Of a stretch of DNA of 64,000 bases, positions 19,179 to 26,353 are shown piece after piece; position 1 is the first letter of the stretch, and each line of letters starts with the position of its first letter. The notes below the pieces were generated by a model. It was not told where the DNA came from. It saw nothing but the letters and a program-made list of their open reading frames with translations, and searched no databases. The translations under genes and the position numbers were made by a program. This DNA comes from Leucobacter weissii (GTDB taxonomy: Bacteria; Actinomycetota; Actinomycetes; Actinomycetales; Microbacteriaceae). Location: positions 18,731 to 82,730 of the forward strand of contig NZ_JAGDYM010000017.1 of the NCBI RefSeq assembly GCF_017565745.1. Reading direction: 5' to 3'.

Positions 19179-19393
19179 GCGACGAGTCTATCCCTCGGCG
19201 ACGGTGACGAATGGGAGAACCCGGGAAGCCTGGATCACGTCCTGCGGAGCCGGGGCACCCGTACTTCCGATGCGCGCGTCATTCGACTGGCATCACTCGC
19301 CTGGTTTAGGCGAGCAAGCTCGCTCTCCGCCCGGTGGTGGAGCTGGCGCGACAGTGCTCGAACCTTGCCCCGTCGCTACAGCGAGTTGTCTTG

Positions 19394-19780
19394 ATGCACC
19401 CGATGATCCGTCGTCGGCCCACGCCAACGACGACTTCTTCCGACTTTGCTCAGCACCTGCCGTCGCCTGTCCCTCGGTTGACGGAGGCAAGGCTGGACGA
19501 GGCGGAGCACCGCTACAAGACCAGAGAGACACTGAGCCGGATCGCGGATGACCTCGGCGTGAGCCGACAGCGGCTCGCAGATCGTCTGCGTGAACGCGGC
19601 GTCTCAATTCGCGGAAAGAGGCCGTCAGGGGCACAGGTGCTAGAGATGGTCCGGCGCTACGAGCAGGGCGAGTCCTTGGTGGCGGTCGGCGCGCGGGTAG
19701 GTTTCGATGCGAGCACCGTGCGCACGCACCTGCGACGGGCTGGCGTCCCCATGCGGGACACCCACAGTCGAGACCGGTAG
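19394..19780 (+). CDS. Helix-turn-helix protein of the Hin-recombinase C-terminal type
   Basis: About 128 residues (start uncertain; 19334 is also possible and neither has a clear ribosome site). Two recombinase-like HTH units are visible: RETLSRIADDLGVSRQRLADRLRERGV near 50-75 and GESLVAVGARVGFDASTVRTHLRRAGVPMRD at the end. Such proteins look like the DNA-binding end of Hin-type resolvases and are commonly left or encoded beside mobile elements. It lies directly before an IS3 remnant, in the first stretch of the accessory region. It may be a fragment or a stand-alone regulator. Confidence 0.55.
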   Translation: MHPMIRRRPTPTTTSSDFAQHLPSPVPRLTEARLDEAEHRYKTRETLSRIADDLGVSRQRLADRLRERGVSIRGKRPSGAQVLEMVRRYEQGESLVAVGARVGFDASTVRTHLRRAGVPMRDTHSRDR

Positions 19781-19785
19781 GCGGT

Positions 19786-20216
19786 AGCCCTCGCCAACGC
19801 TTCGGGTCCCATCGCCGCTTCGCCCCGTCGGCGCCGCGACGGCTCTGGGTCTGCGACGTGACCTATGTCGCGACGTGGTGCCGGTTCGCTTACGTCGCGT
19901 TCGTCACCGACGTCTACTCGAGACGCATTGTCGGATGGAGCATCGCGGCGACGCTGCGATTCGAGATCCTCCCACTCCAAGCACTCGACATGGCCACGGG
20001 GGCGCCGGCGAACGCCTCGATGGGCTGATCCGTCAGCGCGATCCCTGGCGGACCGTCGAGCAGGTCGAGTTGGCAGCCCTCGAGCGGGCGTGGTGGTGGA
20101 ACAGCTCCCACCTCCACGGCGACCTCGACGTGCGCACCCCTATCGAGATCGAAACCGCGTACTACGCTGACCTCGAATCAGCCCGTCCAGCACCTGCCGG
20201 ACAAGGCTCCCGATAG
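19786..20216 (+). pseudogene. Remnant of an IS3-family transposase
   Basis: One frame (about 19786-20028) reads RRLWVCDVTYVATW followed by FAYVAFVTDVYSRRIVGW, the first part of an rve integrase core with its first catalytic Asp, then stops. Another frame continues with GLIRQRDPWRTVEQVELAALE and WWWNSSHLHGDLDV, then the PIEIETAYYADLE ending typical of IS3 OrfB. The middle with the second Asp and the Glu (HSDRGSQY to ALAETING in intact relatives) is missing, so the enzyme is dead. No terminal inverted repeats were found. Confidence 0.8.
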
Positions 20217-20282
20217 CAACGAAAGCCAGGCCGATTCGATGAGCTCTCCAGTCACAGGATCGATCGTCTCGGTCGTGTCCAT
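20178..20282 (-). pseudogene. Truncated 5' end of an unknown gene
   Basis: Reads a 34-residue product beginning MDTTETIDPVTGELIESAW, with a good ribosome site (AAAGGAA) ahead of the ATG at 20282. It runs into the 3' part of the transposase remnant and stops there. The quality of the start region suggests a former gene whose 3' end was removed when the IS3-like element inserted or recombined. The family is not recognised. Confidence 0.4.
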
Positions 20283-20346
20283 CACGGCCTGTTCCTTTCG
20301 ATCAGGCCGACCCAGAAACACCGAAGATCAGTCCCGTTATCGGCGC

Positions 20347-21102
20347 TCAGTGTCGTCGTGTGCTGACCGGTCGGGACAGGTCGACGTGGATCGAGGATCT
20401 CCGGCTTGGACGGGTCGGGTCGTAGCGGAGCTCGTACCGATCCCCGACGCCGGGCTTCACTCGGTCCCACGTCGGTATCGAGGCCCGGTGCCATCGGTCC
20501 CGGCCATCCTGGTCCTCGAACTTCAGGGTAGCCCGCCAGCGGTCGATGCTGTTGATCGTCTCGATGTCAACCTTCGTCACTGTGGCGATCGCGACGACTC
20601 CGTTCGTGCGCGCCCAGGCCTGCCGGTCGCGGTGCCGGGCGAGCAGCCCGGCGGAGACCGGTTTGATCAGCAGTACCAGCGCGCCGGACACGGTCAGCAG
20701 GATCGGCGGGCCCGCGTCGACAGGTCCGGAGAACGTCGCCGCGAGAGCTCCCAGGCCGAGGCCCAGCAGCGTCCAGCCGAACGCGGGGACGACGGCCCAG
20801 GCCTCTCCACCACCGCTGCGATGCCGCGCATAGCCGTCGACCAGGCCCGCGATGAGCACGGGCCAGATGGCGACCGTCGTGGTGTTCTCGGCGAGCCGCA
20901 CGATCGGCTCGGCGACGCCGTCGACGCCGATCAGCCATTCTGCTCCCGCCCAGGACGCCCATCGGGCGCCGGCGAAGTACAGCGCGTTCGACCATCCGGT
21001 CACCAGCGCGGTCAGGAACACCACGACCCACAGTGCGATCGAGATCACGCGCAGGGCGAGGGCATTGCGCCACCAGCGCAGATCCGGGTCTACCGTGCTC
21101 AC
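20347..21102 (-). CDS. Four-helix membrane protein with a C-terminal DUF3592-like soluble part
   Basis: About 251 residues from a GTG at 21102, chosen because GAGGAGG lies 6 nt upstream; an upstream ATG at 21144 has no such site. Four hydrophobic segments occur in the first 150 residues (ALRVISIALWVVVFLTALV; a segment around PIVRLAENTTTVAIWPVLIAGL; a third and a fourth ending LLIKP). The C-terminal 80 residues are beta-rich, with VTKVDIETINS and GDRYELRYDPTRP, like the DUF3592 domain. The frameshifted gene at 24045 has a related soluble part. The function is unknown; unnamed genes of this kind are frequent in actinobacterial mobile regions. Confidence 0.7.
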   Translation of the reverse strand: MSTVDPDLRWWRNALALRVISIALWVVVFLTALVTGWSNALYFAGARWASWAGAEWLIGVDGVAEPIVRLAENTTTVAIWPVLIAGLVDGYARHRSGGGEAWAVVPAFGWTLLGLGLGALAATFSGPVDAGPPILLTVSGALVLLIKPVSAGLLARHRDRQAWARTNGVVAIATVTKVDIETINSIDRWRATLKFEDQDGRDRWHRASIPTWDRVKPGVGDRYELRYDPTRPSRRSSIHVDLSRPVSTRRH

Positions 21103-21153
21103 GTTCAGCCTCCTCGATTGCATCCCAGGGGAAGCGTTCTCCACACTCGCGGG

Positions 21154-21172
21154 GCGGAGATGCTGTCTCCGC
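21154..21172 (-). terminator. Possible hairpin after the gene at 21225
   Basis: GCGGAGA and TCTCCGC form a 7-bp stem with a 5-nt loop, 53 nt after the minus-strand gene ending at 21225 and 52 nt before the start of the membrane-protein gene. Without a T-run it is only a modest terminator candidate. Confidence 0.4.
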
Positions 21173-21224
21173 GCTCCATTCTCTCAAGAAGGGGACGAGG
21201 CTCCGAGGCGTCTCTCGTGCCGTG

Positions 21225-21644
21225 TCAGTCGATGAAGGAGCGCGACGCTCCCGTGCGTTCGAGCAGGCCCCGCACCCGCGTGTGAGGGTGCTCGCCACGC
21301 AGTGCCGTGCTGCCGCGCAGGGTCAGCACGATCCGGGTGTTGCCGTCGTCGCCGGACGAGCCGATCGGTGCGGCGATGCCGGCGGCGTGCCACGAGGAGG
21401 TCACGTCCAGCACGAGCCGAAGCACGATCGCCTCGGGATCACGTTGCGGAAGCCCGGCCAGGACGCGCCGGTGCTTTCCCGGCAGGCCGTGGCGGCGCGC
21501 GAACACATCGACGAGGTCCGTGAGCAGGATCGAGGGCAACTGCTGATCGCGAAGATCCGAGAACGCGTGCACGAGAAGATCCGCCGAGACCTCCAGACGG
21601 TCGCGCTGCAGGAGCGTCTGCACGCCGTCGGATGCCTCACGCAT
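21225..21644 (-). CDS. Hypothetical protein
   Basis: 139 residues with AGGAGG 9 nt before the ATG, so expression is likely. The middle reads LPSILLTDLVDVFARRHGLPGKHRRVLAG and the C-terminal half GNTRIVLTLRGSTALRGEHPHTRV, an alpha plus beta pattern without signal peptide, Cys cluster or nuclease motif. I do not recognise a family. It precedes the membrane protein at 20347 on the same strand, with 120 nt and a weak hairpin between them. Confidence 0.6.
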   Translation of the reverse strand: MREASDGVQTLLQRDRLEVSADLLVHAFSDLRDQQLPSILLTDLVDVFARRHGLPGKHRRVLAGLPQRDPEAIVLRLVLDVTSSWHAAGIAAPIGSSGDDGNTRIVLTLRGSTALRGEHPHTRVRGLLERTGASRSFID

Positions 21645-21776
21645 GGTGGATCCGCCTCCTGCTCCCGGTTGCTACGGTAACCATTACCGGTTCTTTCTCT
21701 CATGCCTCGGTGAACGCTTCGTGAATGCCGGAAGGGACGGGAGGACCGGATCGGCGGACGGTGGGACGATCGGGGC

Positions 21777-22229
21777 ATGAGCACTCAGATCGGCCCGGAA
21801 CTGCCCGACGACATCTACGACAGGATCATAGCGTTGTCCGAGCAGGGCAACGAACTCGCGGACGAGGACGAGTATGAAAGGGCCGAGGCGGTGTGGGCCG
21901 GGGCGCTCACTCTCCTGCCCGAGCCGGCAGTCGAGTGGGAGCCCTACACGTGGCTGTGGGCGTCGATCGGGGATGTCCGCTACCTGACCGACGACACGGC
22001 GGGGGCGACGGAAGCGTTTTTCAACGCCCTGAACGGCCCGGGAGGCGTCGAGAATCCGTGGATCCACTACATGCTCGGCAAGTCCCTCGTCAGCGCAGAC
22101 CGCGCCGACCGTGCGGCCGACGAGCTCATGCGCGCCTACATGCTCGACGACGACCTCTTCCACAACGACGAAGACGAGGGCGAGCGGATGCTGAAGATCC
22201 TCCGCGACGCCGGAGCGCGACTGGACTGA
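21777..22229 (+). CDS. Tetratricopeptide-repeat-like small acidic protein
   Basis: 150 residues, acidic and helical. IALSEQGNELADEDEYERAEAVWAGAL (about 18-44) and GDVRYLTDDTAGATEAFFNAL are two TPR-like helix pairs; WIHYMLGKSLVSADRADRAADELMRAYM is a third. The end (DEDEGERMLKILRDAGA) matches small TPR proteins that often act as immunity proteins in toxin loci. No toxin gene is adjacent, so an orphan immunity role is only a possibility. It is followed by a convergent pseudogene 31 nt downstream. Confidence 0.7.
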   Translation: MSTQIGPELPDDIYDRIIALSEQGNELADEDEYERAEAVWAGALTLLPEPAVEWEPYTWLWASIGDVRYLTDDTAGATEAFFNALNGPGGVENPWIHYMLGKSLVSADRADRAADELMRAYMLDDDLFHNDEDEGERMLKILRDAGARLD

Positions 22230-22260
22230 CCGGGACGCGGCCGTCGGACACGCGCGCCGC

Positions 22261-22518
22261 TCAGTGCGCCACTCTGGACGGTCCCAGCGCAACACGGATC
22301 CCCGCGACGTCGATCAGCTGCACCCCGATCGCCGCCAGGTCTGACAGGCGCTCAGGGGTGGTCTGTGAGACCGCGTCGGTCGCGAGCACGGTGCGGAAGT
22401 CGCGCTGCAGGTCGATCAGGAGCAGCGCTGCGGTGTCCCACCTGGGCGCGAGGTGATCGGGGCGTGTCGTCTCATCGTCGAGCGAGCTCATCGCGCGGGA
22501 GTCCTCTCTCGTCGTCAT
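22261..22518 (-). pseudogene. Internally deleted isochorismatase-family hydrolase
   Basis: The open frame encodes only 85 residues, against about 180 or more for the family. It joins an N-terminal signature (WDTAALLLIDLQRDF, containing the catalytic Asp region) directly to a C-terminal signature (VLATDAVSQTTPERLSDLAAIGV), so the centre with the catalytic Lys and Cys is gone. The reading frame is kept through the deletion. It overlaps the ArsR stop by four bases (ATGA), so it was or is the second gene of the arsR operon. Confidence 0.7.
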
Positions 22519-22823
22519 CCGGCCAGGACGATGTTCAGCAGTCCGGGGAAGCGCTTCTCGAGGTCAGCCGTCCGCAGCCGGCTGGGGCGGGTGGTGCCCG
22601 CGATCCGCGTGGTGACGATGCCCGCTTCGCGCAGCGCGTGCATGTGGTGCGACACGGTGGAGGCCTTCACCGGAACATCGAGCGCGGTACACGTGGATTC
22701 CCCGACCCGGTGCAGCTCCCGCACGATGCTCAGCCGCACCGGGTCTGCCAGCGCGGCCAGCACCGTCGCCACGTCCACCTCGGACAGCTCCGGCTGCGGG
22801 AGCGTCCCCATCGTCACGTCCAT
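22515..22823 (-). CDS. ArsR-family transcriptional regulator
   Basis: About 102 residues (start at 22823 or a few codons upstream; ribosome sites are weak). Winged-helix core: VATVLAALADPVRLSIVRELHRV, then CTALDVPVKASTVSHHMHALREAGIV (recognition helix) and a wing with RIAGTTRPSRLR. The metal-binding ELCVCDL motif of ArsR/SmtB sensors is absent; only one Cys is seen near helix 3, so a metal sensor is unlikely. It is divergent from an MFS exporter, with a dyad between them. Confidence 0.88.
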   Translation of the reverse strand: MDVTMGTLPQPELSEVDVATVLAALADPVRLSIVRELHRVGESTCTALDVPVKASTVSHHMHALREAGIVTTRIAGTTRPSRLRTADLEKRFPGLLNIVLAG

Positions 22824-22848
22824 GCTGACCATCATACGATGCGGATCG

Positions 22849-22874
22849 ACTATTACGATCATGGTCGTAGTATT
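22849..22874. promoter_or_regulatory. Dyad operator between arsR-type gene and MFS gene
   Basis: ACTATTACGA (22849-22858) and TCGTAGTATT (22865-22874) match in 8 of 10 positions as inverted halves with a 6-nt centre. It lies in the 56-nt gap between the divergent starts, 5 nt before the MFS ATG, where a bound ArsR dimer would block both promoters. Confidence 0.55.
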
Positions 22875-22879
22875 GGCGT

Positions 22880-24139
22880 ATGGCACCCGATCGCTGGTTC
22901 AGACCCGTGCTCGTCCTGGCGACGGGGACGTTCGTCGTCGGAACAGACGCGTATGTCATCGCAGGTCTGCTTCCCCCGTTGGCCGCAGATCTCGCGGTCA
23001 CGGTCGCCGACGCCGGGCAGTCCGTGACGGTCTTCGCTCTCGCGTACGCCCTGGCCGCCCCGAGCCTGGCGATCCTGTCAGGCCGGATCGCGCCGCGGAC
23101 CTGGCTCGCGCTCGGACTGGTCGTCTTCGCGGTCGGGAACGCGCTGACGGCTCTGGCCTGGGGACTGCCGGCGCTGCTGCTCAGCCGAGCCGTCGCCGGG
23201 GCGGGGGCTGCGATGTTCACCCCGATCGCGGCCGCCATGGCATCCGGCATCGCCCCGCCGCGACATCGCGGACAGGCCCTGGGCCTGGTCACGGCGGGAA
23301 CGTCGACGGCGCTCGTGATCGGCTCCCCGCTCGGCGCGATCGTGGGCTCGGCTGCGAGCTGGAGGATCACGATGGCGATCGTCGCCGCGCTGGGCCTGGG
23401 CATGGCGTTGGCTCTCCGACTGCTCCCGCGCAGACCCGCAGCACCCGCCGCGTCGCTCTGGGAGAGGTTCGGCGCACTGCGTACTCGCGGTGTCCTGAGC
23501 ACCCTGGGCGTGACGGTCATCGCGTTCGCAGGGATCTTCCTCCCGTACACCTACGTCACCCAGGCATACCGGCCCCTCATCGACGCCGTCCCGGGCGGGA
23601 CCGGCACCGTGCTGCTCCTGTTCGGCGTGACCTCCGTCGCCGGCGCACTCACGTCCGGGATGCTCGCGGACCGCTTCTCGGCCCGGCGGGTAGTCGTGAC
23701 CGCCACGGCAGCCCTGGCGGGCGTGAACGGGATCGTCGCCGTCGCTCAGGGCTCACCCAGCGTCCTCCTGGTCGCACTGCTGGCAGCCGGATGGCTGTCC
23801 TGGTCCGTGCTCGCCCCACAACAGCAGCAGCTGGTGAGCCTTGCACCGACGCAGGCACCCGTGCTGCTGTCGTTCAATGCTTCCGCCGTCTACACCGGGA
23901 TCGCCCTGGGCTCGTGGGCCGGGGGTGCCGCGCTCGAGACGGAGGCTCTCAGCGATGCTCGATTCGTGCTCCTTGGCAGCGGGCTGCTCCTGGTCGCGAG
24001 CCTCTGGCGGGTCGTGATCGCGCGCGAGAAGGCAGCTCCGGTGCTCAGCTCACCACGTTCTGCTCGAACCACGTCGAGACGTACTCGATGCCGTCGTAGA
24101 TCAGGAGGGCGAAGCCCGCGGCGAGACACAGGCCGGTGA
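22880..24139 (+). CDS. MFS drug-type efflux transporter
   Basis: 419 residues with twelve hydrophobic helices. MFS motifs are visible: GTDAYVIAGLLPPLAADL in helix 1, AAPSLAILSGRIAPRT for loop 2-3, SRAVAGAGAAMFTPIA, and GLVTAGTSTALVIGSPLGAIVG, the motif C of 12-helix (DHA1) exporters such as CmlA/AraJ. The last 30 residues are Arg/Ser-rich and are encoded on DNA that is the 3' end of the opposite-strand gene at 24045, so the natural stop may have been lost by a rearrangement. Control by the divergent ArsR protein is likely. Confidence 0.88.
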   Translation: MAPDRWFRPVLVLATGTFVVGTDAYVIAGLLPPLAADLAVTVADAGQSVTVFALAYALAAPSLAILSGRIAPRTWLALGLVVFAVGNALTALAWGLPALLLSRAVAGAGAAMFTPIAAAMASGIAPPRHRGQALGLVTAGTSTALVIGSPLGAIVGSAASWRITMAIVAALGLGMALALRLLPRRPAAPAASLWERFGALRTRGVLSTLGVTVIAFAGIFLPYTYVTQAYRPLIDAVPGGTGTVLLLFGVTSVAGALTSGMLADRFSARRVVVTATAALAGVNGIVAVAQGSPSVLLVALLAAGWLSWSVLAPQQQQLVSLAPTQAPVLLSFNASAVYTGIALGSWAGGAALETEALSDARFVLLGSGLLLVASLWRVVIAREKAAPVLSSPRSARTTSRRTRCRRRSGGRSPRRDTGR

Positions 24140-24525
24140 GGATCACGAGCCGGAATGAGCGGACCTTGCGTCCGGTCGGCTCGACGGAGATGTCGCGCGG
24201 GTCCAGCTGCGAGACCCACACGGTGCCGTCGAACGGCTCGGTCCGGGCGATCACGGGCGCGTTATCGATCTTCACCTTGCCGATCAGCAGCTGGCCGGCA
24301 GCGCCCGGGTACTCGACCTCGAGCTCATAGTGGTAGCGCGGGGAGAAGTTCGCCTGGAAAACGCGATAAACCCGGGACGTGCTCGTGGATCGCGCGGGCG
24401 GGTAGCTGGGCGCGCGGCACGCGTCGCTCACGGGACCAGGCGTCCCAGGTAAACACTCCCAGCGCGGGGGTCACCACGAGCACCAGCACGGCTCCCACAG
24501 CAAGCAGAACGGCGGGCAGGGTCAT
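24045..24525 (-). pseudogene. Frameshifted DUF3592-like membrane protein
   Basis: An N-terminal piece starting at 24525 (MTLPAVLLAVGAVLVLVV, then FTWDAWSRERRVPRAQL) and a C-terminal piece in another frame (YRVFQANFSPRYHYELEVEYPG, then VWVSQLDPRDISV, and a final helix VILTGLCLAAGFALLIYDGIEYV) fit end to end as one protein of about 155 residues with a helix at each end. The frame change lies near 24370-24430. The C-terminal frame alone is open from 24431 but starts inside the lost segment. It overlaps the convergent MFS gene by 95 nt. Confidence 0.55.
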
Positions 24526-24598
24526 CGATCGCTCGCTTCTTGGGATCCCCGTACCGGACACGCACCCTCCTGCTCACGCATCCGGCCCAGGCAGCTAC

Positions 24599-25285
24599 GT
24601 GAGCGACATCCACTACGACGAATACGAAAACAACCACCACCCAGAACCCGTCTACACCGAAGCCTTCGCGTTCCTCGGCAACACCACCATCCGCACCACC
24701 GCAGCCACCCACGCAGCACACATCAAAAAATCCGCCACAACCGACGGATTCCTAGACAACCTTCTCGACGAGGCTCTTGCTCAGGTTATTGGTTCGAGTA
24801 AGAGCATGGTGGTGGGCCTCCGTAGAGAGTTTGAGAACATCGGCCAGGCCTTGAAGACCGTGGTTTCTCGCTGGTCACGGGGTGCTTACAAGAAGTCTAA
24901 GCGACCGGTCGAGCCGCCGGTGGTCGACTCCCGGGGCCGGTTGGTTCGCTCAGTTGGGATGGCTCAAACCTTTTTGAAGCCGGAGCAGGTTGATGAGCTG
25001 GTTGCGCTGTATCAGCAGGGTTGGACGTTGGTGAAGCTCGCTGAACGGTTCGGGATTCACAAGCGCACGGCGGCCGCTCATCTGGTGCGTCGCTCGGTTC
25101 CGCTTCGAGGTAAGGGGCTGGCTGAGGCGGATCGTGCCGAGGCCGTACAGCTCTACGAGGGTGGTGCCACCTTGCTGGAGGTCGGGTTGCGGTTCGGGGT
25201 GAGCGAGCAGACGGTCCGTCGTGTTCTGGTCGTGGAGGGCGTGACGATCCGGCAATCCGGGCGACGCCGCAAGGTGCCCGCGTGA
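24599..25285 (+). CDS. Recombinase-type helix-turn-helix protein
   Basis: From a GTG at 24599 the product is 228 residues; an ATG at 24959 would give only the 108-residue DNA-binding end. The last 110 residues hold two Hin-type HTH units: VDELVALYQQGWTLVKLAERFGIHKRTAAAHL and AVQLYEGGATLLEVGLRFGVSEQTVRRVL. The first 120 residues (FLDNLLDEALAQVIGSSKSMVVG and nearby) are not recognised and the first 50 are His/Asn-rich with unusual base use. It faces the stand-alone recombinase catalytic domain at 25352, with a shared terminator between the two stops. Confidence 0.6.
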   Translation: MSDIHYDEYENNHHPEPVYTEAFAFLGNTTIRTTAATHAAHIKKSATTDGFLDNLLDEALAQVIGSSKSMVVGLRREFENIGQALKTVVSRWSRGAYKKSKRPVEPPVVDSRGRLVRSVGMAQTFLKPEQVDELVALYQQGWTLVKLAERFGIHKRTAAAHLVRRSVPLRGKGLAEADRAEAVQLYEGGATLLEVGLRFGVSEQTVRRVLVVEGVTIRQSGRRRKVPA

Positions 25286-25300
25286 ACGACTGACAAGATG

Positions 25301-25331
25301 CGGAGCCTGCCTCGTTGTGAGGCAGGCTCCG
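25301..25331. terminator. Bidirectional terminator between convergent recombinase-related genes
   Basis: Perfect 13-bp stem CGGAGCCTGCCTC / GAGGCAGGCTCCG with a 5-nt loop, 16 nt after the HTH gene and 21 nt before the end of the minus-strand resolvase-like gene. Confidence 0.8.
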
Positions 25332-25351
25332 TGACGTTCAGCGCTCTCGTT

Positions 25352-25762
25352 CTATGGGCGGCGGCGTGGGTTTCCGGTGTCGTCGGTGACCAGTTCTGCT
25401 TCGGCCAGTGCGAACTTGTACAGGAAGGAGCGAACGCAGTCATCGCCGATGGGGCCGGTGATGATGCCCTCGGCGGTGTGAATGGTGACGCCTGCTTGTT
25501 CGAGAGAGGTGAAGTTGTCGAGGTTCTCGGTGAAGCGGCGGCCGAGGCGATCCAGGCTGGTGATGGCGACGTCGGTGACCTCGCCCTTGGAAGCTGCGTC
25601 GAGCAGCTCCGCGAGCGCTGGACCTGGATGGCCGTCGTCGCGGAAGGTGTGGGTTGCGCTCAGCCCGCGCTCGCGGAGGTACGCGCGGCAGTCGGCTTCC
25701 TGCCGGTCCGACTGCTCCTGATTCCCGGTTGCGCTGCGGAGGTAGATGACGGCCTTGGTCAT
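25352..25762 (-). CDS. Stand-alone resolvase-type serine recombinase domain, altered active site
   Basis: 136 residues, only the N-terminal resolvase fold. It reads AVIYLRSATGNQ, where working enzymes have R-V-S-T; the nucleophilic Ser position is Ala here, with a Ser one place earlier. The rest is well kept: SDRQEADCRAYLRERGL, FRDDGHPGPALAELLDAA, VAITSLDRLGRRFTENL with the DRLGR arginines, and a truncated end. There is no DNA-binding domain. Proteins of this shape are frequent on actinobacterial conjugative elements. It may be a regulator or partner of the HTH protein at 24599 rather than an active recombinase. The start overlaps the stop of the next upstream gene. Confidence 0.75.
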   Translation of the reverse strand: MTKAVIYLRSATGNQEQSDRQEADCRAYLRERGLSATHTFRDDGHPGPALAELLDAASKGEVTDVAITSLDRLGRRFTENLDNFTSLEQAGVTIHTAEGIITGPIGDDCVRSFLYKFALAEAELVTDDTGNPRRRP

Positions 25763-26148
25763 GATGCACCTCCTGCCATCACCGGGACTGGCGCAAAGAC
25801 CTGCGCCTGCTCCTCCTTGGGCTGTCGGCGCGCGGCGCGACGCTCGGCGTGCTCGTGGATGCGGACGCGGGCGAGCAGGATCAGGCTGACGGGGCCGATC
25901 CAGAGCATCTTCAACGCCGACCACAGCGTGATGAGCACGAAGATGTTGAGCCAGCCGGGGCCGCCGTCCCGGACGATGACGGCGAGCAGGCTCGCGAGGT
26001 AGAGGTACGGGATCGCGAGCAGCATCGCGGGCACCCCGTATTTCAGTCCGCGACGGGTGCGGATCTTGTCGAGCAGGATGTTGCTGGGCATCCATCGGCG
26101 CATGAAGTAGCGGATGTGGATGCTGGCGATCCAGATGAGTCGGAACAT
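25759..26148 (-). CDS. Small membrane protein of conjugative elements
   Basis: 129 residues with GGAGG 8 nt before the ATG. The N-terminus MFRLIWIASIHIRYFMRRWMP is followed by NILLDKIRTRRGLKYGVPAMLL, two hydrophobic helices (about 42-62 and 70-95) and a basic tail. Homologous proteins of actinobacterial elements are often auto-labelled sulfate permease, but nothing in this short sequence supports transport. It overlaps the recombinase-like gene by four bases, so the two are co-translated. Confidence 0.7.
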   Translation of the reverse strand: MFRLIWIASIHIRYFMRRWMPSNILLDKIRTRRGLKYGVPAMLLAIPYLYLASLLAVIVRDGGPGWLNIFVLITLWSALKMLWIGPVSLILLARVRIHEHAERRAARRQPKEEQAQVFAPVPVMAGGAS

Positions 26149-26353
26149 GGCGGGCCTCCAAGACACGTAACCATCAGGTGAGGCAGTACGTGTGGTGAGT
26201 GCCCGAAAGGGCTGTCCCGAGGACCCGCAGTGTTGAGAACCTGCCTCTGTCCTTCCACGATACGCCGGACCTACGACAGACGGAACCCCTCCGCCCCGCG
26301 CTCGGAGCGCGCACCTTGCCGCTGACGGTTGGCCGAGCGGAGGGATCAGGATC

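Noticed and set aside
19280..19330. TCGCCTGGTTTAGGCGA and GCGAGCAAGCTCGC hairpins considered as tRNA or attachment site
   Set aside because: No cloverleaf or CCA end can be drawn and no second copy was found in the window.
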